From assembly GCA_934647195.1 (NCBI GenBank), contig CAKUFD010000001.1, positions 124,001 through 188,000 on the forward strand: a stretch of 64,000 bases of DNA, read 5' to 3'. The notes below the pieces were generated by a model. The model did no database searches, was not told where the DNA came from, and saw only the letters and a list, made by a program, of their open reading frames with translations. Below, in pieces: positions 20,623 to 28,689 of this stretch. The stretch is from an uncultured Collinsella sp. GTDB lineage: Bacteria; Actinomycetota; Coriobacteriia; Coriobacteriales; Coriobacteriaceae. A program made the translations under genes and the position numbers. Each line of letters begins with the position of its first letter. The stretch's first letter is position 1.

Positions 20623-21171
20623 TTACGAGTAGACCTCCGGTTTGAGCACACCCACGTAGGGAAGGTTGCGGTAATGCTGGGCATAGTCCAGGCCATAACC
20701 CACCACAAAATCATCCGGGCAGTGCGTGCACACGTACTTGGGATTGACGGCAGCCTGCTTGCCCTCGATATCCTTCCAAAGGAAGGTAGCGACCTCGATG
20801 GAAGCCGGCTGACGGCTCGACAGGTTCTTGATCAGATACTTGAGGGTAATGCCAGAGTCGAGAATGTCCTCGACGATGAGCACGTCGCGACCCTTGATAT
20901 CGATATCGAGGTCCTTGACGATGCGGACGATGCCAGAAGACTTGGCACCATCGCCGTAGCTCGACACCGCCATGAAATCGATGGCGAGCGGGCAATCGAT
21001 AGCGCGCATAAGATCGCCCATGAATACAACAGCGCCACGTAGGACGGCAATGAGCACAAGGTCCTTGTCCTTGTAGTCCTCGCTGATCTGCGCACCGACG
21101 CGCTTTACCATTGCGGCGATTTCTTCCTCGGTAAAGAGAACATGATCGACATCGGGATGCATGGCTTCCAT
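20623..21171 (-). CDS. hpt: Hypoxanthine phosphoribosyltransferase
   Basis: Purine salvage enzyme that makes IMP or GMP from hypoxanthine or guanine and PRPP. The 182-residue protein has the PRPP-binding motif VLIVEDILDSGITL, the LIAVLRGAVVFMGDL loop, and the base-binding DDFVVGYGLDY near the C terminus. AAGGA six bases upstream supports the start at 21171. The stop is one base from the ftsH start. Confidence 0.95.
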   Translation of the reverse strand: MEAMHPDVDHVLFTEEEIAAMVKRVGAQISEDYKDKDLVLIAVLRGAVVFMGDLMRAIDCPLAIDFMAVSSYGDGAKSSGIVRIVKDLDIDIKGRDVLIVEDILDSGITLKYLIKNLSSRQPASIEVATFLWKDIEGKQAAVNPKYVCTHCPDDFVVGYGLDYAQHYRNLPYVGVLKPEVYS

Positions 21172-21343
21172 GACGGTCCTTTCTGGCTCGTGAATCCCTG
21201 GGAATATCCATCTAGACGCATGTTTGTTCACATGCGAACGATGAACGTCCATTTTACGCGCAGTTTACGCAGGCATACCAGAGGGAGTTGCCCTGCGGCG
21301 CACAGTCACGCGTAAGACACATATTGATGTGCCGCCACTCATG

Positions 21344-22885
21344 TTACCCCATTCGTTTTAGCACGATTTTCACGGCATAACGGGTGGCGGCGGTGCACTT
21401 GAAGCGGTCGTCGGCGCGCACGCCGGCAACCCAAACGATCGAGCAGGCGGGACCGGTGCGAACAACGGGCACAGCAGCTCGCTCGGAGACGGGTATTTTT
21501 GCCTCGTTGAGGATATCCGAGACCTTCTTTGAGCGTCCATGCATACCCAACGGGCACATCACGTCGCCCGCTACGGCAGAATCAACCCACACCTTTACAC
21601 GGCTCGAAGAAACGGGCGCGCGCTTTTCCGCGAGCGACGCCGTATCGGCAGGACCATACCCAAGTGCCTCGGCGTCGGCGAGAAGAACCGGAAAACCGTC
21701 GAGGTCATGGGCGGCGGTGCGAATCGCTTCATCAAAGTCGATCACCGCGGGCAGCTCGACAACCGATGCCTCGAGCACGCATCCATTGCCGCACGCCATG
21801 GTTCCCGGCACGCTCAACCATCCCACGGGAGCAGCCTCGCGCGCAGCAGCCGTGCGCAGGGCCAAGGCACCGAACTCCATGCGCGCATCGATTCCGCCCG
21901 GCAGCGTGCGAGACCCCGAACGAGCAGCAACGCAGGAAAGAACCGCTTCGACATGACGCATCTCAAGACGCGCCTCGGGGTCGATCATGCGAACCGCAAG
22001 GCGAATCATGCGGCGCGCGATCGCCACCTCCGCGGCAGCTAGACGATCGCCGTCGAGAACCACAAGCCCTTCCTGCTGGCGGCGAATGCAGGAGCGAAGC
22101 GCCGTCGAGGCCAACTGAGACAGAAAAGCATCCTCATCGCCCAAGATGTCGCAGGTCGAACCAATAGTAGACGCAATATTCCCGTTGCGCTCAAGCGCAA
22201 GCGGCATCACGTTATGGCGAACGAAGTTGCGCAGGTACGACGTGTCGTTATTGCTTTCGTCCTCGCGCCAAGGCTGGTTTGCGCACTTCAAGTAATCGCA
22301 AAGCTCATCATGGGTTTTGTCGATCAAGGGCCTCACCACGATGTTGCGGCGACGCGGGATGCTCGACAGCCCTGCAGGACCCGAGCCCTTAATGGCGTTC
22401 ATGAAAAAGGTCTCGGCGCGATCGCTCGCCGTATGTGCCGTAAGGATGCGCGCAGAGGAGCGCGGAACGCCAGCCGCTCGGCAGAGCTCGCGCACGTAGC
22501 GCTTGGCCGCGGCATAACGAACCTCCCGTGCTGCCGCCTCGAGATTTTGCCCCTCAAGGTGCTCAAAGGTAGCGTGCTCCACGCAAAGGGGCAGGCCAAA
22601 TCGCTCGCATAGGTCACGGACGAACAGTTCATCGCCATCGGATGCCTCGCCGCGCAAGTGATGATTAACATGCAGCACGTGCAGCCGCTCCCGCGCGATG
22701 GGGGCGCAGCCGCGACCGTCTGCGATGTCGAGCCGCGATGAGCACGCCATCAAAAGAAGCGCCGTCGAGTCCGCGCCACCTGATACCATGAGCACCACGG
22801 GCGCTGCTGCACGCATGGGAGCATCCGTTGCTAAAGCGGAGACATCGCCCGTCGTCAGGTTATAGTGCTGAGACACCGTTGGCAT
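21344..22885 (-). CDS. tilS: tRNA(Ile)-lysidine synthase
   Basis: Modifies the wobble cytidine of the AUA-reading tRNA-Ile with lysine, so it is essential. The P-loop of the N-type ATP pyrophosphatase is VLMVSGGADSTALLLMA. HVNHHLRGEASDGDELFV and ILTAHTASDRAETFFMN follow in the usual order. At 513 residues it is slightly long, with the usual C-terminal TilS domains from about 400. The start at 22885 has AAGGAGG six bases upstream. Confidence 0.95.
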   Translation of the reverse strand: MPTVSQHYNLTTGDVSALATDAPMRAAAPVVLMVSGGADSTALLLMACSSRLDIADGRGCAPIARERLHVLHVNHHLRGEASDGDELFVRDLCERFGLPLCVEHATFEHLEGQNLEAAAREVRYAAAKRYVRELCRAAGVPRSSARILTAHTASDRAETFFMNAIKGSGPAGLSSIPRRRNIVVRPLIDKTHDELCDYLKCANQPWREDESNNDTSYLRNFVRHNVMPLALERNGNIASTIGSTCDILGDEDAFLSQLASTALRSCIRRQQEGLVVLDGDRLAAAEVAIARRMIRLAVRMIDPEARLEMRHVEAVLSCVAARSGSRTLPGGIDARMEFGALALRTAAAREAAPVGWLSVPGTMACGNGCVLEASVVELPAVIDFDEAIRTAAHDLDGFPVLLADAEALGYGPADTASLAEKRAPVSSSRVKVWVDSAVAGDVMCPLGMHGRSKKVSDILNEAKIPVSERAAVPVVRTGPACSIVWVAGVRADDRFKCTAATRYAVKIVLKRMG

Positions 22886-22910
22886 CAAAAACCTCCTTGG
22901 AACCGCACAC

Positions 22911-22916
22911 ATTGTA
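22911..22916 (-). promoter_or_regulatory. Candidate -10 box of tilS
   Basis: TACAAT on the minus strand, 25 bases before the tilS start. It lies in the short divergent gap with the WalJ-like gene. No clear -35 box. Confidence 0.4.
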
Positions 22917-22940
22917 TCTTTTGGAAGGCCTCGAGGCATC

Positions 22941-23768
22941 TTGAACTCACGTGAACATCACCCTCTCCACCTCCATATCCTTGCCTCGGGGTCAAAGGGC
23001 AACTGCGCGTTCGTAGAAGGACCGCAAGGACTTGTCATGATCGATGATGGTCTTTCGAGGCGCGAGGTGCTCAAGCGCATGAACGAGCTTCATCTGCACG
23101 TGGAAGATGTCAAAGCGCTCGTCCTCACCCATGAGCACTCCGACCATATCAAAGGGCTCGCCGTCTGGTGCAAGAACTGGTCGGGATCCATGTTCTGCAG
23201 CCCGCAGACGCGCTGCGCGAAGCCTGCACTCGAAGAGCTTCCCTTCACCCCTGTCGAACCCGGTTACGCGGTCAATGTAGCCGGAATACATATCGATACC
23301 TTTTCCACCTCGCACGATGTTGCAGGCCCCATGGGATTTCGCTTTTCCTGCCAGGAGGATTCCATCGGATACATCACCGATACGGGAATCATCACCGAGG
23401 GCGCCGAGGCAACGCTGCCCGACACTCGCATCCTGGCGATTGAAAGCAACCATGACGTCCCCATGCTTCGCTGCGGATCTTACCCCCGATTCCTACAGGA
23501 CCGTATTATCTCGTCAACAGGGCACCTGTCCAACGAGCAGGCTGCCGATGCCCTCCCAGCGCTCGTTGGCTCCCACACGCAACATGTCATAGCCATGCAC
23601 ATCTCGCAGGAAAACAATCGTCCCAGCCTTGCCGTTCGGGCGCTCGCCGAATCGCTTGGGGCAACGCTCGATAACGAACTTGGGTCTTCCGCAACGCTCA
23701 TTCGCGAGACCGGCGAGCCAATCCACATCCGTGCTGCCGGACAAAACCGTCCCATCAGTATTTGGTAG
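22941..23768 (+). CDS. Metallo-beta-lactamase-fold hydrolase (WalJ/YycJ-like)
   Basis: A 275-residue MBL-fold protein. The first strand is LHILASGSKGNCAFVE, as in WalJ/YycJ. The metal motif is LVLTHEHSDHIKGL, with further ligands in TSHDVAG, YITDTG, ESNHD and SSTGHLSN. YycJ proteins have been described as 5'-to-3' DNA exonucleases in Bacillus relatives, and the activity here is inferred. The only in-frame start near the domain is TTG at 22941, with GAGG close upstream. It is divergent from tilS with a 55-base gap. Confidence 0.85.
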   Translation: MNSREHHPLHLHILASGSKGNCAFVEGPQGLVMIDDGLSRREVLKRMNELHLHVEDVKALVLTHEHSDHIKGLAVWCKNWSGSMFCSPQTRCAKPALEELPFTPVEPGYAVNVAGIHIDTFSTSHDVAGPMGFRFSCQEDSIGYITDTGIITEGAEATLPDTRILAIESNHDVPMLRCGSYPRFLQDRIISSTGHLSNEQAADALPALVGSHTQHVIAMHISQENNRPSLAVRALAESLGATLDNELGSSATLIRETGEPIHIRAAGQNRPISIW

Positions 23769-23784
23769 CACTTTATTTGCCAAC

Positions 23785-23820
23785 AAAAAAGGGGTCCGAC
23801 CCCTATGAGCCGGACCCCTT
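23785..23820. terminator. Terminator shared by converging WalJ-like and hsp20 genes
   Basis: AAGGGGTCCG (23789-23798) pairs with CGGACCCCTT (23811-23820). On the minus strand the stem is followed by a run of Ts (TTTTTTGTTGG); on the plus strand no T-run follows. It lies between the two convergent stops. Confidence 0.8.
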
Positions 23821-23858
23821 AACGCGCTAATTGGGCGCAAGCCTCTCGATACATCTAG

Positions 23859-24290
23859 CTAGTCGATGGAAATCTTCGTGACGTTCTTCTTCTCGACGAT
23901 CTTAGGCACCGTGACGGTCAGGATACCGTCAGCGTACTTTGCAGACAGGCCCTCGCTCGAAGCGTCCTTCAGATAGACACCGCGCGTCGCGCTGTAAGAG
24001 ACAAATTCCTTCTGCAGGAAGTTCTTGTCCTTATCCTCTTCCTTATCCTCGACGTTCACGGAGATGGAAAGACGACCCTCATTGAGCTCGACGTCGATAT
24101 CGTCCTTGGAGACGCCGGTGAAGTAAGCCTTGACCTCGTAGCCGTCGCCCTTGTCCTCGACATCAATGGGGAATGCCTTGGAGGACAGCGGCGTAGTCAT
24201 ATCCATCATGTCATCAAAGGCATCGAACAGCGAAGCCGGAACGGTCGGACGAATACCAAAAACCGAACGATACGGAACCATGCTTGCCAT
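23859..24290 (-). CDS. Small heat-shock protein, Hsp20/alpha-crystallin family
   Basis: ATP-independent chaperone that holds unfolded proteins. The 143 residues have a short N-terminal arm and an alpha-crystallin domain from about 40, starting with VEDKGDGYEVKAYFTGV and ending with the A-x(n)-GIL signature YADGILTVTVPK. The C-terminal tail contains the hydrophobic ITKISID-type end, read as VTKISID. AAGGAG lies about nine bases before the start. A 9-bp inverted repeat with a 7-base spacer sits 134 bases upstream and could be its operator. Confidence 0.92.
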   Translation of the reverse strand: MASMVPYRSVFGIRPTVPASLFDAFDDMMDMTTPLSSKAFPIDVEDKGDGYEVKAYFTGVSKDDIDVELNEGRLSISVNVEDKEEDKDKNFLQKEFVSYSATRGVYLKDASSEGLSAKYADGILTVTVPKIVEKKNVTKISID

Positions 24291-24423
24291 AATGAATCAC
24301 TCCTTTTGTGATTGCCACGAGCCATCCATGTGGTCCGCGGCTTCTTGGAACACTCCTGTTATGCCCTGACCGTTCTGTTCTAAACAACCTGTTTCAGATT
24401 TTTTAAGCGTCACACTATCATCA

Positions 24424-24448
24424 AATCTAAGTTGTAGTGACTTAGATT
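24424..24448. promoter_or_regulatory. HAIR-like inverted repeat upstream of hsp20
   Basis: AATCTAAGT (24424-24432) and ACTTAGATT (24440-24448) form a perfect 9-bp inverted repeat with a 7-base spacer. The HspR site of actinobacteria (HAIR) has the same geometry, CTTGAGT-N7-ACTCAAG. The core here shares AAGT/ACTT only partly. Confidence 0.45.
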
Positions 24449-24510
24449 CTTATTGTTTCGTCTTCTTGTTGTGAAATTCGTTAAATTCGTTTTTTGATCT
24501 GCGCCCAATA

Positions 24511-24526
24511 TCGAAAGCGCTTTCAA
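24511..24526. promoter_or_regulatory. cre-like palindrome upstream of a membrane-protein gene
   Basis: TCGAAAGCGCTTTCAA contains a perfect 12-base palindrome GAAAGCGCTTTC. This fits the general LacI/CcpA-family operator pattern with a central CG. It lies just before a TAGAAT -10-like hexamer at 24533-24538 and 44 bases before the start at 24570. Confidence 0.4.
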
Positions 24527-24569
24527 AAATCCTAGAATGAACGCGTATACGGCCTAACTAAGGTGTGAT

Positions 24570-25049
24570 ATGGACGATATTGACGACGGACCGAATAGCT
24601 ATCCCCAGAGCAACGACAGCTCGACTTCCAACGAACAATCGTTGCCGAATCAGCCTGCCGCAAAAGCACCCTATCGCCGTCAAACACCGCATATCACTCA
24701 AGCTCCCATCGACGATGTCGAGCCCAGCTACGTTACCCGCGATCGCTACGTGACCCTCGAGCAAGCGCGCGGTAGCCGCAAGCACATGGGCACCGCCACA
24801 AGCGATCCTCAGTATCTATCCCCCACGGGATACGAGAAAAATGGGCGCTTTTCTCCGAGCGAAGCCGGGGAACGCACCAAGGGACGCGGCGCGATGCATT
24901 ATGAGCGCTATCTGCAAACGCCCAAGCCCGGTAAATCGATTTTCATCTCCCGCCAAGAACGCGCTCGCAAACGCAACCGGCGCCTTATCCTAGCCGCCGT
25001 CATCATTGTCGTGGCAGCGATTCTTCTCAAGGTCTTTGTCTTTCATTAA
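24570..25049 (+). CDS. Tail-anchored hypothetical membrane protein
   Basis: I do not recognise the family. The 159 residues start with an acidic, Ser/Asn/Gln-rich disordered part (about 1-45). A basic stretch (SRQERARKRNRR) near 127-138 comes before a single C-terminal hydrophobic helix (LILAAVIIVVAAILLKVFVF). That pattern suggests an inner-membrane protein with its body in the cytoplasm. The gene is monocistronic, with a cre-like palindrome and a TAGAAT hexamer upstream and a strong terminator downstream. Confidence 0.75.
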   Translation: MDDIDDGPNSYPQSNDSSTSNEQSLPNQPAAKAPYRRQTPHITQAPIDDVEPSYVTRDRYVTLEQARGSRKHMGTATSDPQYLSPTGYEKNGRFSPSEAGERTKGRGAMHYERYLQTPKPGKSIFISRQERARKRNRRLILAAVIIVVAAILLKVFVFH

Positions 25050-25085
25050 GGAAACGGCCGCACGCCACAAGCCATCGATACAACA

Positions 25086-25127
25086 AGGGGAGGAAACGAC
25101 ACGGTGCCGTTTCCTCCCCTGTTCTTT
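25086..25127 (+). terminator. Terminator of the tail-anchored protein gene
   Basis: A 13-bp stem (25086-25098 with 25108-25120) is followed by GTTCTTTT. It may also limit readthrough into the convergent mutase gene. Confidence 0.85.
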
Positions 25128-25144
25128 TGCTTTTGCCGTCTTGG

Positions 25145-26839
25145 CTACGAAAGTAGCTCGCGACCGCCTTTTTCGATAGCATCGAGCAGCGCATCGGCCT
25201 CGGCCGCATCCTTGCCAGTAGCAAAGACATACAGCTTGATCTTGGGCTCGGTACCGCTCGGACGAACGATAGCCTTGTTGCCGCCCTCAAGGTCGTACTC
25301 GAGCACGTTGGCCTTTGGCAGGTCGTTCACGCCGTCCTTGTAATCGACAACGGCCTCGACCTTCATGCCCGCAATGCTGCTGGGAACCTCGTTGCGCAGG
25401 TTAACCATAATGGAAGCCATCTTGCTGGCACCCTCAGCACCCGGATAGGCAATAGCGACCGTACGGTTGTGATAGTAGCCGTACTTCTTATAGAGCTCCT
25501 GCATGGCCTGAACCAGATTCAAACCCTGAAGCTTGTAGTACTGAGCCATCTGGCAGATGAGCATCGACGCGTTAACAGCATCCTTGTCGCGCACATGGTC
25601 GCCCGAAAGGTATCCGTAGCTCTCCTCAAAACCAAAGATGAAGCGATCGACTTCGCCCGCGTCGGACAGGCCCGTGATGATATCGCCGATGTATTTGAAG
25701 CCGGTAAGGCAACGACGCATCTCGAAGCCATATTCCTCGGCAAGGGCATCGACCATGGCAGAGGAAACGATCGTGGTGACTGCCACTTTACGAGAAAGGT
25801 CCTCGCCGCGCTCGAGTCGCATCTTGCAGATGTAATCGAGCAGCAAGACGCCCATCTCATTACCGGAAATAAGCGTGTAGTCGTCACCATCGGCACATGC
25901 CACGCCCACACGGTCGGCGTCCGGGTCGGTTGCGAGCAGGAGGTCAGGCTTGACCTCCTGGCACAGCTCGATGCCTTTCTGCATAGCCTCGCGAATCTCC
26001 GGGTTGGGATACGGGCAGGTGGGGAAGTTGCCATCCGGGTCGCGCTGCTCGGGAACGATGGTGATATCGGTTACGCCCACGCGCTTGAGGACCTCGGTGA
26101 CCGGAATCAAACCGGTGCCGTTGAGCGGCGTGTAGACGAGTTTAAGGGGAGCCTGAGCGATCTGCTCGTCGGTCGGGTTGTTGACGGACTTGGCGACCAC
26201 GGCATCGTAGTACGCATCAAGGCAGGAATCATCGATCCACTTGACGAGGCCCTGGGCTACTGCCTCATCAAAATCCATGGTCTTAACGTCTGCAAAGGGA
26301 TCGGTTGCCTGCATGGCGGCAGAGATGGCCGCTGCAGCCTCGGAGGTAATCTGACAACCATCCGGACCATATGCCTTGTAACCGTTATACGGCGCCGGGT
26401 TATGGCTCGCCGTCATGCAGATGCCGCCCGAGCATTTGAGGTAGCGCGTGGCCCACGAAAGGGTGGGCACAGGCGAAATCTTGGGATAGATATAGGACGT
26501 CACGCCGTTGGCAGCCAGAATGGACGCGGTGGTCTTAACGAAAAGCTCGCCCTTGTTGCGGCTATCGCGAGCAATGGCAACCGTGGGATTATCGAACGTC
26601 TGGTTGAGGTAATCGGCGAATCCCTGCGTGGCGCGACCGACCGTATAGATGTTCATGCGATTGGTGCCCGCGCCGATGGTCCCGCGAAGGCCCGCGGTTC
26701 CAAACTCGAGGTCCTGGAAAAATGCATCGGTGATAGCGCTGGTATCACCGTCTTCTTTTAGCTTGGTGAGCTCAGCGAGCAGCTCGGGGTCCTTCACATG
26801 CTCGATCCACGTATCGAGCAAAGCGTAAACGTCAACCAT
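25145..26839 (-). CDS. Phosphoglucomutase/phosphomannomutase family protein
   Basis: Interconverts hexose 6- and 1-phosphates. The 564-residue alpha-D-phosphohexomutase has the phosphoserine loop TASHNPAPYNGYK, the Mg2+ loop LATDPDADRVGVA, the sugar loop GFEESYGYLSG and the phosphate-binding RPSGTEPKIK. The length and the GTAGLRGTIGAGTNRMN beginning match the PgcA-like (bacterial alpha-PGM) subgroup. A 9-bp hairpin lies in the 5' leader. Confidence 0.93.
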   Translation of the reverse strand: MVDVYALLDTWIEHVKDPELLAELTKLKEDGDTSAITDAFFQDLEFGTAGLRGTIGAGTNRMNIYTVGRATQGFADYLNQTFDNPTVAIARDSRNKGELFVKTTASILAANGVTSYIYPKISPVPTLSWATRYLKCSGGICMTASHNPAPYNGYKAYGPDGCQITSEAAAAISAAMQATDPFADVKTMDFDEAVAQGLVKWIDDSCLDAYYDAVVAKSVNNPTDEQIAQAPLKLVYTPLNGTGLIPVTEVLKRVGVTDITIVPEQRDPDGNFPTCPYPNPEIREAMQKGIELCQEVKPDLLLATDPDADRVGVACADGDDYTLISGNEMGVLLLDYICKMRLERGEDLSRKVAVTTIVSSAMVDALAEEYGFEMRRCLTGFKYIGDIITGLSDAGEVDRFIFGFEESYGYLSGDHVRDKDAVNASMLICQMAQYYKLQGLNLVQAMQELYKKYGYYHNRTVAIAYPGAEGASKMASIMVNLRNEVPSSIAGMKVEAVVDYKDGVNDLPKANVLEYDLEGGNKAIVRPSGTEPKIKLYVFATGKDAAEADALLDAIEKGGRELLS

Positions 26840-26869
26840 CAGTCGCTACCTTTCCGTTTATTGAGCCTA

Positions 26870-26904
26870 TAGGGCATCCTATTTATGATACGGCAGATGC
26901 CCTA
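26870..26904 (-). promoter_or_regulatory. Leader hairpin upstream of the phosphohexomutase gene
   Basis: TAGGGCATC (26870-26878) pairs perfectly with GATGCCCTA (26896-26904) around a 17-base loop, 30-65 bases before the start codon. There is no T-run. It is either a leader structure or a protein-binding inverted repeat. Confidence 0.4.
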
Positions 26905-27053
26905 TCCTCATGAGCTCTATTCTCTATGCGCGCTCCATTTAGCTGCCAGATGAGTTTTATTGGACCCGCTTCGCGGCCGCCAGGAGCGTGCTCCGACGGC
27001 AGTGGCATGGGAAGGTGTCGGCCCGATAGCGGCGGAAACGTTCCCTTTTCTTT

Positions 27054-27120
27054 AAATGAAGCAGAAAATCCCATTTAGACCGTATATGAACCATGCTAAA
27101 CGGGATTTTTTGCTTCATTT
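27054..27120. repeat. Long near-perfect inverted repeat near tRNA-Lys
   Basis: Two 25-base arms (27054-27078 and 27096-27120) match at 23 positions, and the two mismatches still allow G-U pairs in the RNA. The loop is 17 bases. Each arm has A-rich and T-rich stretches, so a transcript from either strand would fold strongly. It lies between the mutase gene and the tRNA debris. It could be a terminator, a small mobile-element end or a non-coding RNA. Confidence 0.6.
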
Positions 27121-27130
27121 GCGATGTAAG

Positions 27131-27165
27131 AGTGGCGACAGGGTTCGAACCCGTGCACGGGTAAC
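27131..27165 (-). pseudogene. Fragment of a tRNA 3' half (T-arm and acceptor)
   Basis: On the minus strand, ACGGG, TTCGAAC and CCTGT form a T-arm, followed by CGCCACT like an acceptor 3' strand. No matching acceptor 5' strand, D-arm or anticodon arm lies upstream, where the tRNA-Lys terminator begins. It looks like a broken tRNA, as left by integration or deletion at a tRNA gene. Confidence 0.55.
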
Positions 27166-27166
27166 T

Positions 27167-27200
27167 AAAAAAGCCCGGGGCGCGTGCTCCGGGCTTTCTC
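27167..27200 (-). terminator. Terminator of tRNA-Lys
   Basis: AAAGCCCGG (27170-27178) pairs with CCGGGCTTT (27189-27197), followed on the minus strand by TTTTTTAG. It starts 11 bases past the tRNA 3' end. Confidence 0.85.
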
Positions 27201-27210
27201 ATGTAAAGGG

Positions 27211-27283
27211 TGGACCGTCAGGGGTTCGAACCCTGGGCCTTGGGATTAAAAGTCCCCTGCTCTGCCAGCTGAGCTAACGGTCC
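27211..27283 (-). tRNA. tRNA-Lys (anticodon TTT)
   Basis: A complete cloverleaf on the minus strand. The acceptor stem is GGACCGT/ACGGTCC with discriminator A, the D-loop contains AGCTGGCAGAGC, the anticodon loop is CTTTTAA and the T-arm contains GGTTCGAACC. The 3' CCA is not encoded in full (CCC follows the discriminator). A TACAAT box lies 10 bases upstream. Confidence 0.97.
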
Positions 27284-27292
27284 GCGTTTGGC

Positions 27293-27298
27293 ATTGTA
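27293..27298 (-). promoter_or_regulatory. Candidate -10 box of tRNA-Lys
   Basis: TACAAT on the minus strand, nine bases before the tRNA 5' end, a normal position for a tRNA promoter. No clear -35 box. Confidence 0.5.
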
Positions 27299-27322
27299 CC
27301 ACGCTTGAGCGCTATGGGCGCG

Positions 27323-28603
27323 TTATTCCCAGCTCCACTGGCCGTTCACGAACACCGGAACCTCCGTGCCGTCGGAGCAAATACCCATAATGTCCAGATC
27401 ATCGGTGCCAATCATGAAATCGACGTGTGTGGCAGACGTGTTGACGCCACGGCGGCGCAACTCGTCTTGATCCATCTCGTAGCCGCCCTCGTAGCACTCC
27501 GGGAAACCGATTCCCAAAGCAAGATGGCAGCTTGCGTTCTCGTCGTACAGCGTATCGTAGAACAGCGTGTTGCTCTGACGGATGGGGGTATTCTTCGAGA
27601 TGAGCGCAACCTCGCCCAAGCGATGGGCACCCTCGTCAGTCTCAATGATGCTCGCAAGCGTATCGCGACCCACCGCAGCGTCGAACTCGACCACGCGACC
27701 GCGCTCGAAACGCATCCAGAAGTTCTCGATCTTATTGCCATGACGGACGAGCGGCATAGCGGAATATACTATGCCGTCCACGCGCTCGCAGTCCGGGGAA
27801 GTAAAGACCTCCTCGGTAGGCATATTCGGGAAGAACGGGTGACCCTGCGGGGTCTCACCGCGACCGCCGGCCCACAGATGACGATCGGTCATGCCGATAA
27901 CCAAATCGGTGCCGTTTGCGGCAGTGTAATGCAGTGCATCGAAGTGATGCTCGTTGAGGAAGCGCAGGTTCTTATCGAACGTCGCGTCATGCAGCTCCCA
28001 ATCGCTCTCGGGATCGGCGCCGTCGGCGCGAGCGGTGGAAAGGATCGCCTTCCACAGGAGATAGACTGCCACTTCGTCGTCAACGCCGGGGAACACATGC
28101 TGCGCCCAGGCAACAACGGGCGCACCCGCAATGCACCAAGGATTGATGTTGAAGTCCAGACCACGACGATACTCGCGGCACTGCGTGTTGCGCGCACGGG
28201 CGGCGGCAGCCGGCTTTGCAGGGTCGATTCCACGCAGAGCCTCGGGGTCGGTGCCCTCAACAAAAATGAAGCACGCACCGTCGCGTGCGAGAGAATCCAA
28301 CTGCTCGCGCTGCCACTGCGGCACCTGCTCAAAATAGGCTGCATCAACGTTCTCATAGGTCAGGCGCTGCACAGCATCGTCATGCCACAGCATGGTCACG
28401 TGTCCGGCGCCCGCCTCATAGGCCTGCGCCACCAAAAGACGTGCGAACTCCGCGCACTCTACCGGAGCGTTGACGACAACCTCCTGCCCCGCGCGAACGT
28501 TCACACCCTTGCGCACGATGAGTCGCGCATAACGCTCGATGGTCGGGCGCAGCGCTATCATTCCGGCGCGCGCATCCTCCGCCGTCAATCCGTATGATTT
28601 CAT
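27323..28603 (-). CDS. M29-family aminopeptidase
   Basis: Cytosolic metallo-aminopeptidase of the AmpS/T/II clan that removes N-terminal residues from peptides. The 426 residues include the metal-ligand regions MPTEEVFTSPDCERVDG (Glu), GRDTLASIIETDEGAHRLGEVAL (Glu, His), TLFYDTLYDENASCHLALG (His) and THVDFMIGT (His, Asp). AAGGAG lies five bases before the start at 28603. It is transcribed alone or with tRNA-Lys downstream. Confidence 0.92.
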   Translation of the reverse strand: MKSYGLTAEDARAGMIALRPTIERYARLIVRKGVNVRAGQEVVVNAPVECAEFARLLVAQAYEAGAGHVTMLWHDDAVQRLTYENVDAAYFEQVPQWQREQLDSLARDGACFIFVEGTDPEALRGIDPAKPAAAARARNTQCREYRRGLDFNINPWCIAGAPVVAWAQHVFPGVDDEVAVYLLWKAILSTARADGADPESDWELHDATFDKNLRFLNEHHFDALHYTAANGTDLVIGMTDRHLWAGGRGETPQGHPFFPNMPTEEVFTSPDCERVDGIVYSAMPLVRHGNKIENFWMRFERGRVVEFDAAVGRDTLASIIETDEGAHRLGEVALISKNTPIRQSNTLFYDTLYDENASCHLALGIGFPECYEGGYEMDQDELRRRGVNTSATHVDFMIGTDDLDIMGICSDGTEVPVFVNGQWSWE

Positions 28604-28689
28604 ATCCACTCCTTGGATTCTCAAGACAAAGGCACGCCGCACTGCTGCACGACGCGCCCTATATGATACCGACCTTATATCAGACTCGG

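Noticed and set aside
26957..27202. Minus-strand open frame of 81 residues across the tRNA debris
   Set aside because: It runs through a tRNA T-arm, a terminator and the long hairpin, a well-known source of false predictions.
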